From positions 1 to 5,414 of the forward strand of contig CAYLNK010000390.1 in NCBI GenBank assembly GCA_964384675.1: 5,414 bases of DNA, given 5' to 3'. The notes below the pieces were generated by a model. It saw only the letters and a list, made by a program, of their open reading frames with translations. It had not been told where the DNA came from and did not search any database. A program made the position numbers and the translations under genes. Shown here one piece after another: positions 1 to 4,566 of the stretch; the stretch's first letter is position 1; each line of letters opens with the position of its first letter. The DNA is from CAYLNK01 sp964384675 (lineage in GTDB: Bacteria > Acidobacteriota > Thermoanaerobaculia > UBA5066).

Positions 1-266
1 GCCGGCGCGGAAGGGGCGGGGGACGGGGCCGGCGGCGGCGCCGGCTCCTCGCCGTACTCCTGGAAGTTCGTGATCGGCACCGGACGGCCGTCGTGGAGCA
101 CCTCGAGGTCGCCCGCCGAGAGGCCGTGCACGCGTCGCCCCTTCGCGTCCGTGACCACGACGTCCAGGTTGGTGATGGTCAGGTCGACGGAGCCCCGCAC
201 CCGCGGAACCTGCGGGTCGTTCGCGGCGAGGAGCGTGAGGACGAGCGGCCAGATCGGGCTCGGCAC
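1..266 (-). CDS. VWFA-related domain protein, N-terminal fragment (cut by left window edge)
   Basis: Reading the minus strand from GTG at 266 gives 88 codons without a stop before the edge. Residues 1-15 (MPSPIWPLVLTLLAA) resemble a short signal peptide, so export is likely. Residues 27-69 fit the opening of the VWFA-related domain known from Acidobacteriota (TIGR03436 type): a 'VDLTITNLDVVVTDAKG' strand pair, then 'GLSAGDLEVLHDGRPVPITN'. From about residue 73 a Pro/Ala/Ser-rich linker begins (EEPAPPPAPSPAPSAP), as is common between this segment and the von Willebrand A fold, which would lie outside the window. The start is supported by AGGAGG at 277-272, five bases upstream. The gene is divergent from the helical-repeat gene, 122 bases apart. 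Family members are mostly uncharacterised, so no substrate can be named. The family call is fairly firm, the function is not. Confidence 0.8.
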   Translation of the reverse strand, partial: MPSPIWPLVLTLLAANDPQVPRVRGSVDLTITNLDVVVTDAKGRRVHGLSAGDLEVLHDGRPVPITNFQEYGEEPAPPPAPSPAPSAP

Positions 267-271
267 CGGGG

Positions 272-277
272 CCTCCT
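272..277 (-). promoter_or_regulatory. Shine-Dalgarno site of the VWFA-related gene
   Basis: The minus strand reads AGGAGG here, a perfect Shine-Dalgarno core five bases before the GTG at 266. It decides the start of an otherwise unmarked frame that stays open further upstream. Confidence 0.75.
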
Positions 278-295
278 GGAGGAGAGAGATCGGAC

Positions 296-301
296 AGTCT
301 A
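296..301 (-). promoter_or_regulatory. candidate -10 hexamer for the VWFA-related gene
   Basis: The minus strand reads TAGACT (consensus TATAAT, 4 of 6), one of the few A/T-richer spots in the 122-base divergent gap. Transcription would begin near 289, leaving a leader of about 23 bases with the AGGAGG site. The surrounding octamer GTAGACTG recurs exactly upstream of the phosphofructokinase gene. I see no convincing -35 box at 16-18 bases spacing. This is inference from sequence only. Confidence 0.4.
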
Positions 302-388
302 CTGCGCGGTGCCGGCGGCCGCAGGGCCTCACGCCGCTCGCCGTTGTGCGACACTCGGCGCGCATCCCTGGACACGCGGCGTCGGCAG

Positions 389-1675
389 ATGGCGAAGAAA
401 GAGAAAGACGAGAAAGAGTACTCCGGCCTCGGCCTCCTCGACGGCTTCTACGCGAAGGTCTTCGAGAAGGCCGAACGCCGCGCCGCGAGCCCCGTCGACC
501 CGGCGCGGGAGAGCCGCGAGTCGAACAGCGGCATCTTCTACGAGCTCCAGGGGGGCGGCCTCGTCAACGCCGTGGAGCCGGTGGCGGAGATGGAGCAGGC
601 CGAGCGCCTCTTCGACGACGCCGAGGGGATGCTCGTGGTGGAGACGCTCGACTTCCCGGCCGAGCGCGCGCGAGGCTTCGCGGCGCTCGCTCTCCTCAAG
701 CGCCAGGCCGGCTTCGACCCCGACCTCGCGGTGCGGGAGGCGCGGGGCGCCCTCGAGCGGATCCCGCTCGACGCCGCCTTCGACCGCGCCCGCGCCATGG
801 TCGAGATCGCCCGCCCGGGGGCCGGAGGAAAAGAGCTCGACCGCGCGGCGCTGAAGCGGGCCGAGCAGCAGCTCTCCGGCTCGTTCGACTGCCCGAGCGC
901 CGGCCTCAGGTCCGAGATCGCGGCCCTCCTCCACGCCGCGGGCGACGATGCGGGGCCCGCTTTCGCCGCCGCCAAGAAGGTCCTCTCGGCGCCGTCGGCC
1001 GGGGTCTTCGCGTCGACGCTCGCCCGGGTCGCCGCCAAGGAGGCCCAGTGCGGCCTGGACGCCGAGCCTACGTTCCGCAAGGCCCGCGTCGTGCTCGACA
1101 CCACCGAGCTCGCGCCCGCCGAGTATCTCGGCGTCTGCGCCGACTTCGTCGGCTTCCGCGCCGACGCCGGACAGCTCGAGGTGGCTCACCGGGAGCTGGC
1201 GGAGATCATCTCGTCGACCGACCCGGCCGCCGCGGGGGCGCTGATGCGTGCCTGGGGCCTGCTGGGCGCCGCGATCGCCCGCGGGGGCGACGTCCAGGGA
1301 GCCCAGGCCGTCCTGGCCGAGGTCCCGCGCCGCGCCGACGCCGAGACGGCGAGCGCCGCGATCGAGGCCCTGGCGCTGGTGAGCCGGACGATGGCCGAGC
1401 GCGGCTACTCGCATGCCGCGCAGCGGATGCGGGACGCGGCGATGCTGGTCCTCAAGCAGCTGCAGCAGGCGGGGATCAACGAGCTGACCGAGACCGCGAT
1501 CGAGGCCCTGGCCATCAGCCTCGCCTCCTGCGGATCCAGCGCCGACGCTCAGAGCTTCGCGAGCGCCGCCGGCGGGCGCGCCGTGCCGGCGACCGTGGAG
1601 GTGGCTCTCGCCACCGCACGCGCGGCCGCGCGCCTGATGCAGGAAGCCCGCACCCGGCGCCGCGCCGGCGGCTGA
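389..1675 (+). CDS. hypothetical all-helical protein with TPR-like solenoid repeats
   Basis: This 428-residue protein matches no named family I recognise. It opens with a charged tail (MAKKEKDEKE) and an aromatic segment, LGLLDGFYAKVFEKAE (14-29). Residues 91 to about 415 are almost wholly Ala/Leu/Glu/Arg helices that fall into roughly eight units of 35-40 residues. Each unit has helix A ending near 'A.A...G', a short turn with Asp or Pro, then helix B 'A...A...L'; examples start near 91, 130, 171, 206, 243, 281, 320 and 364. Such units suggest a tetratricopeptide-like scaffold that binds protein partners. There is no signal peptide or membrane span, so it is probably cytoplasmic. ATG 389 is preferred over an in-frame TTG at 344 because the protein-like sequence begins there, but neither has a good ribosome site. 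The stop lies 13 bases from the convergent phosphofructokinase stop, with no obvious terminator between them. Confidence 0.8.
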   Translation: MAKKEKDEKEYSGLGLLDGFYAKVFEKAERRAASPVDPARESRESNSGIFYELQGGGLVNAVEPVAEMEQAERLFDDAEGMLVVETLDFPAERARGFAALALLKRQAGFDPDLAVREARGALERIPLDAAFDRARAMVEIARPGAGGKELDRAALKRAEQQLSGSFDCPSAGLRSEIAALLHAAGDDAGPAFAAAKKVLSAPSAGVFASTLARVAAKEAQCGLDAEPTFRKARVVLDTTELAPAEYLGVCADFVGFRADAGQLEVAHRELAEIISSTDPAAAGALMRAWGLLGAAIARGGDVQGAQAVLAEVPRRADAETASAAIEALALVSRTMAERGYSHAAQRMRDAAMLVLKQLQQAGINELTETAIEALAISLASCGSSADAQSFASAAGGRAVPATVEVALATARAAARLMQEARTRRRAGG

Positions 1676-1688
1676 GAGCCAGGCCCGG

Positions 1689-2804
1689 TCAGTCCCCGAA
1701 GCAGATCCCCAGGTCGCGCGCCGTGTGCACGGTGTCGGAGTCGAGCGGGACGAGCTTCATCCGCCGGGTCGCGTCCTCGAGCGGGACGTAGTTCACCGTC
1801 GGCGGGTCGAGGGCGACCATCACGCCGCTCTGCCCCTCCTCGAGCGCCCGTACCGCCGCCGCGCCGAAACGCAGCGCCAGGAGCCGGTCGAAAGCGGTCG
1901 GTGTGCCGCCGCGGAGCAAATGCCCGAGGACGACGTACCGGGTCTCGCGCCCGGTCAGCTCCTCGAGGTCGGCGGCGACGCGCTCCCCGGCCCCGCCCAG
2001 CCGCTCGGCGCCGCCCGCCCGCCGCGGCTTCAGGATCGAGGCGCTCCCGTTCTTCGGCTTCGCTCCCTCCGCAACGACCACGATGGCGTACTTCTGCCCC
2101 TCCGCCTCGCAGCGCGCGATCTTCCGGGCGACGGAGTCGAGGTCGTACGGGATCTCGGGGATCAGGATCGCGTCCGCGGTCGCGGAGATGCCGGAGTTGA
2201 GGGCGATCCAGCCGGCATAGCGGCCCATCACCTCGACCACCATGACGCGCCTGTGGGACTCGGCGGTGGAGTGGAGCCGGTCGATGGAATCGGTCGCGAA
2301 CGAGACCGCTGTGTCGAAGCCGAACGTGATCACCGTGCGGTCGAGGTCGTTGTCGATCGTCTTCGGCACCCCGATCACGCGGAGGCCCTTCGCGGCCAGG
2401 ACCGCGCCGATCGCGAGGGAGCCGTCCCCGCCGATCGTGACGAGGGCGTCGATGTCGTGGAGCCGGAAGTCGCGCACCAGCTCGTCGGTGCGATCGACCT
2501 CCTCCACGCTCCCGTCGGCACGGACCAGCGGGTACCGCAGCGGGCTGCCGCGGTTGGTCGTGCCCAGGATCGTCCCGCCGATCGGCGTGATCCCGCGGAC
2601 GGACTCGCGGGTGAGAGGGATCAGGCCGCCGTTCGGGAACTGCTCCGGGAGGAGAAGCCCGTTGTAGCCGTCGCGGACGCCGACGCAGGCCCAGCCGCGG
2701 TTCAGCGCGGAGAGGACGGTCGCCCGTATGACGGCGTTCAGGCCGGGGGCGTCTCCTCCGCCGGTCGAGATCGCGATCCGCCTGATCTTCGGGGAAGCGG
2801 ACAT
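1689..2804 (-). CDS. pfkA: 6-phosphofructokinase, group III (mixed-substrate) type, probably ATP-dependent
   Basis: This 371-residue cytoplasmic enzyme should phosphorylate fructose 6-phosphate to fructose 1,6-bisphosphate in glycolysis. Family motifs occur in order: GGGDAPGLNAVIR (15-27), GGTILGTTNRG (76-86), IGGDGS (124-129), GVPKTIDNDLDRT (145-157, with catalytic D151), VEVMGRYAGW (190-199), VVAEGAKPK (243-251), the loop and helix to TGRE (284-287), GHLLRGG (294-300), and TAFDRLLALRFG (303-314). Length and the AEGAKPK...GHLLRGG...DR layout fit the group III family (TIGR02483 type). Phosphoryl-donor positions are Gly128 (GGDG, not GGDD) and Lys148 (PKTIDND). In this family Gly points to ATP and Asp to pyrophosphate, so ATP is predicted. 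ATG 2804 has GGAGG six bases upstream. It is convergent with the helical-repeat gene and divergent from the GT2 gene, 87 bases away. All key residues seem intact. The donor preference is an inference. Confidence 0.95.
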   Translation of the reverse strand: MSASPKIRRIAISTGGGDAPGLNAVIRATVLSALNRGWACVGVRDGYNGLLLPEQFPNGGLIPLTRESVRGITPIGGTILGTTNRGSPLRYPLVRADGSVEEVDRTDELVRDFRLHDIDALVTIGGDGSLAIGAVLAAKGLRVIGVPKTIDNDLDRTVITFGFDTAVSFATDSIDRLHSTAESHRRVMVVEVMGRYAGWIALNSGISATADAILIPEIPYDLDSVARKIARCEAEGQKYAIVVVAEGAKPKNGSASILKPRRAGGAERLGGAGERVAADLEELTGRETRYVVLGHLLRGGTPTAFDRLLALRFGAAAVRALEEGQSGVMVALDPPTVNYVPLEDATRRMKLVPLDSDTVHTARDLGICFGD

Positions 2805-2810
2805 GACGAG

Positions 2811-2815
2811 CCTCC
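2811..2815 (-). promoter_or_regulatory. Shine-Dalgarno site of the phosphofructokinase gene
   Basis: The minus strand reads GGAGG, six bases before ATG 2804. It confirms this start and contrasts with the three glycosyltransferase genes, which have no comparable site. Confidence 0.75.
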
Positions 2816-2830
2816 GCGCTCAGTCTGGAT

Positions 2831-2852
2831 CGGGCCCGCGCGCCCGGGCCCG
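2831..2852. repeat. GC-rich inverted repeat (8-bp stem, 6-base loop)
   Basis: CGGGCCCG at 2831-2838 is repeated at 2845-2852. Each copy is self-complementary, so they can pair as an 8-bp all-GC stem around the loop CGCGCC. If phosphofructokinase transcription starts near 2859, the hairpin would form in its mRNA leader about 16 bases before the GGAGG site. No T-run follows on either strand, so it does not look like an intrinsic terminator. In such GC-rich DNA a chance origin is possible. Confidence 0.45.
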
Positions 2853-2865
2853 ATGCAGGTGCATC
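2852..2865. promoter_or_regulatory. perfect palindrome GATGCA-GG-TGCATC, candidate operator
   Basis: Two 6-base arms, GATGCA (2852-2857) and TGCATC (2860-2865), are exact reverse complements around GG. The palindrome abuts the minus-strand TAGACT (2871-2866), so it would cover the phosphofructokinase transcription start. It also lies 12 to 26 bases upstream of the plus-strand TATCCT at 2878, the -35 zone for the GT2 gene. A dimeric regulator bound here could affect both genes. The regulator is unknown, and the role is inferred from position and symmetry. Confidence 0.4.
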
Positions 2866-2871
2866 AGTCTA
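2866..2871 (-). promoter_or_regulatory. candidate -10 hexamer for the phosphofructokinase gene
   Basis: The minus strand reads TAGACT within the octamer GTAGACTG, identical to that upstream of the VWFA-related gene. A start near 2859 would give a leader of about 55 bases containing the GC hairpin and the GGAGG site. No good -35 box is visible. TACCCT at 2879-2874 is a competing -10 on the same strand. Confidence 0.35.
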
Positions 2872-2873
2872 CG

Positions 2874-2883
2874 AGGGTATCCT
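2874..2883. promoter_or_regulatory. candidate two-way -10 element AGGGTATCCT between phosphofructokinase and GT2 genes
   Basis: The plus strand reads TATCCT at 2878-2883, ending exactly eight bases before the GT2 start codon; the minus strand reads TACCCT at 2879-2874. Both fit TANNNT and share their central TA. Since the GT2 gene has no properly spaced Shine-Dalgarno site, a transcript starting at or next to its ATG (leaderless) is plausible. The element resembles AGGCTACACT in the GT8/GT87 gap, with 7 of 10 bases identical. Confidence 0.4.
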
Positions 2884-2891
2884 CCCGGCCC

Positions 2892-3689
2892 ATGCCGCGG
2901 GTCAGCGTCCTCGTCCCGACGTTCGGCCGGCCGTGCCTCCTCCTCGAGGCGCTCGACTCCGTCCGGGGGCAGACGTTCGAGGACTTCGAGTGCGTGGTCG
3001 CCGACGACGGGTCGAGCCCGCCCGCCTCCCGGGCCGTGGCGCCGCTCTCGGCCCGCGACCCGCGCTTCCGCGTCCTCACGCTCCCGCGCTCGGGCTCTCA
3101 CGGCCACGTCCGCAACGCGGCGCTCGCCGCCTCCTCGGGGTCGATCGTGGCCTTCCTGGACGACGACGACCTCTGGCTGCCCCACGCCCTCGCGGCCGCC
3201 GTCGCCGCGCTCGACGCCGAGCGCGACGTCGCGCTGGTGTTCGGGCAGGTGGAGCGGTTCGGCGAGGCGAACGGCCTCTTCCCGCGTCGCGTCCCCACGC
3301 GCCCCACCCTTGCGCGCCTCCTCGCGGGGAACCCGATCCCCTGCTGCACGGTCGTGGCGCGGCGCGAGGCGCTGGAGTCGGCCGGTCCCTTCCGCGAGGA
3401 CCTCGCCATCACGGACTACGCCATGTGGCTCGCCGTCCGGCGCCGCGGACCGATCCGGGGGCTCGAGCGCGTGCAGGCCCGCTACCGGGTCCACGCCGGG
3501 GGGATGAGCGCGCGCCGGGACCTGGAGGCGGCCGAGCTGACCCGCCTCTACGACGAGCTGGAGCGGGAGTGGCAGCTGCCCGGCCGCCTCCTCGCGCCGG
3601 GGCGCCGCGGCGTCCACCGCCTGCGCGCCCGCCTCACCCCGGACCTCGTCTCGGCCCTGCCGCACTGGGTTCGCTCCCTCACGGGATAG
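2892..3689 (+). CDS. glycosyltransferase family 2 (GT-A fold)
   Basis: This 265-residue soluble protein should transfer a sugar from a nucleotide-sugar donor, probably at the cytoplasmic side of the membrane in polysaccharide or glycoconjugate synthesis. The GT2 landmarks are present: first strand VSVLVPTFGRP (4-14), 'ALDSVRGQTFEDFE' (20-33), ADDGSS (37-42) for nucleotide binding, GHVRNAAL (71-78), and the metal-binding FLDDDDLW (88-95). Near the C-terminal side come 'FREDLAITDYAMWL' (167-180), matching the family's ED/DY..WL acceptor-site region, and YRVHAGGMS (198-206). The last 60 residues are basic and helical, with no membrane span, so it is a single-domain enzyme of ordinary length. ATG 2892 sits directly before the first strand. 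The only purine-rich stretch upstream (GAGGG, 2873-2877) is 14 bases away, too far for normal pairing, and TATCCT lies eight bases upstream. Donor and acceptor cannot be named. Confidence 0.92.
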   Translation: MPRVSVLVPTFGRPCLLLEALDSVRGQTFEDFECVVADDGSSPPASRAVAPLSARDPRFRVLTLPRSGSHGHVRNAALAASSGSIVAFLDDDDLWLPHALAAAVAALDAERDVALVFGQVERFGEANGLFPRRVPTRPTLARLLAGNPIPCCTVVARREALESAGPFREDLAITDYAMWLAVRRRGPIRGLERVQARYRVHAGGMSARRDLEAAELTRLYDELEREWQLPGRLLAPGRRGVHRLRARLTPDLVSALPHWVRSLTG

Positions 3690-4542
3690 CGGGCCCGGCG
3701 TCCCGGAGGAGCGTGCGGCGGACCGTGCCGCCCGACGTGGTCGCGAGATCGTGCGCCGACCGCTTGCTCGCGCTCGTCATGTGGACCACGTGGAGCGGCT
3801 CGTGCGGCGCGTGCGGGTGGACCAGGAGCCCCGTCGCCTCGTCGAGCGCCGGCAGCCCGTGCCCGCAGCACCAGTTCAGCGACGCCGGGAGGAGCGCGAC
3901 CGGGAGCTCGAGCCGCCGTACCGCCGCGTTCAGCGCGATCTGCTCGGCGTAGAACGTCACCTTCCGCGCGAGCACCTTCCGGAGGCTCGTCTGCCACGCG
4001 GCCCAGTGCGGGGCGCCGGCCTCGAGCGCGAGGACGCCGACGTTGAGCGGCGCGCGGCGGTGCAGGTCGCCCCGCCCGAGGAGGCCGAGGCTCTCCCGGT
4101 AGGTGCGCGCCAGGAAGCGGCGGAAGGTGGCGTCGCGGTGCACGTGGACGTAGCCGGGGTCGTCCTCGGGGGCGATGGCGAGGCGCCCGCCGGCACACGC
4201 GTCGCGGAGGATCGCGATCGCCTCCGGCCGCTGCACCCACGCGTCGGCGTCGATCCAGACGTACCGCGCGAAGCCCGGGAAGTGGTCGGGCAGGAACGGT
4301 CGCGACACGTTCGCCTGGAACGACGGCGGCGCCTCGCTCCGGAGCGGCACGTCCCAGCCCGGCGCGACGACCGTCGCCCCCTCCGACTCCAGCCAGGCGC
4401 GGGAGGCGGCTGCGAGCCCGACGTCGAGGACGCCGAGCGGGACGTCGCGGAGCCCGTCGCCGTCGCGGAGGGACGCCACCAGCCCGCGCAGGAGCGGGAC
4501 GAACCGCTCGTCCGCGGCCGACACGACGACGAGGTCCCGCAC
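3679..4542 (-). CDS. glycosyltransferase family 8-like protein
   Basis: This 287-residue soluble protein has the ordered features of retaining GT8-type enzymes. The N-terminal strand is DLVVVSAADERFVPLLRGL (3-21). The metal-binding DxD is in YVWIDADAWVQRPEAI (94-109; DAD 98-100). APLNVGVLAL (164-173) corresponds to the family's 'FNSGV' strand, AEQIALNAAV (199-208) to its 'DQD.LN' helix, LNWCCGHG (222-229) to the 'WN' strand, and VVHMTSASKR (252-261) to the terminal 'H.....KPW' metal/phosphate site, here without PW. It should move a sugar from a nucleotide donor to an unknown acceptor. The tail after residue 262 is short and Arg/Thr-rich. The GTG start at 4542 directly precedes the first strand. 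There is no Shine-Dalgarno site, but TAGCCT lies six bases upstream. Its stop overlaps the convergent GT2 gene's 3' end by 11 bases, and it diverges from the GT87-like gene, 24 bases away. A distant relative outside GT8 is possible. Confidence 0.82.
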   Translation of the reverse strand: MRDLVVVSAADERFVPLLRGLVASLRDGDGLRDVPLGVLDVGLAAASRAWLESEGATVVAPGWDVPLRSEAPPSFQANVSRPFLPDHFPGFARYVWIDADAWVQRPEAIAILRDACAGGRLAIAPEDDPGYVHVHRDATFRRFLARTYRESLGLLGRGDLHRRAPLNVGVLALEAGAPHWAAWQTSLRKVLARKVTFYAEQIALNAAVRRLELPVALLPASLNWCCGHGLPALDEATGLLVHPHAPHEPLHVVHMTSASKRSAHDLATTSGGTVRRTLLRDAGPAIP

Positions 4543-4548
4543 GCGCCG

Positions 4549-4558
4549 AGGCTACACT
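4549..4558. promoter_or_regulatory. candidate two-way -10 element AGGCTACACT between GT8-like and GT87-like genes
   Basis: The two GTG starts are only 24 bases apart. The plus strand reads TACACT at 4553-4558, ending eight bases before GTG 4567; the minus strand reads TAGCCT at 4554-4549, ending six bases before GTG 4542. Both fit TANNNT, share the central TA, and would place transcription starts at or beside the start codons, as in leaderless genes. Neither gene has a Shine-Dalgarno site at normal distance. The minus-strand GTAGCCT is close to the GTAGACT upstream of the VWFA-related and phosphofructokinase genes. Confidence 0.45.
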
Positions 4559-4566
4559 CCGGCGGC

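Noticed and set aside
344..388. Upstream TTG start adding 15 residues to the helical-repeat protein
   Set aside because: The added residues (Arg-rich) look non-coding, there is no ribosome site before the TTG, and ATG 389 begins a typical charged N-terminus. It is not fully excluded.
329..1414. Long minus-strand open frame (361 codons) opposite the helical-repeat gene
   Set aside because: Its translation is Arg/Gly/Glu-rich low-complexity sequence with no fold-like pattern. The plus-strand frame gives coherent amphipathic helices, and long antisense frames are expected in such GC-rich DNA.
1676..1688. Possible intrinsic terminator between the helical-repeat and phosphofructokinase genes
   Set aside because: Only 13 bases separate the stops, and neither a stable inverted repeat nor a T-run is visible.
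70..1791. Plus-strand open frame of 573 codons spanning the VWFA-related gene, the gap and the helical-repeat gene
   Set aside because: It is highly Arg/Pro/Gly-rich, overlaps two better supported genes in other frames, and crosses their divergent start region.
1725..2891. Apparent 389-codon N-terminal extension of the GT2 protein across the phosphofructokinase gene
   Set aside because: The frame lacks stops only because it is antisense to phosphofructokinase. It has no domain features, and the GT2 fold starts precisely at ATG 2892.
2820..3665. Minus-strand open frame of 281 codons opposite the GT2 gene
   Set aside because: It is Arg/Glu/Gly-rich with no motif, whereas the opposite strand carries the full set of GT2 motifs.
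3690..3715. GC-rich stretch after the GT2 stop considered as a terminator hairpin
   Set aside because: Short self-complementary GC tracts occur, but no extended stem with a T-run. The region is coding for the GT8-like protein on the other strand.
2933..3952. Plus-strand open frame of 339 codons in another phase of the GT2 gene
   Set aside because: It is a Pro/Arg-rich shadow that runs through the ends of two convergent, motif-bearing genes.
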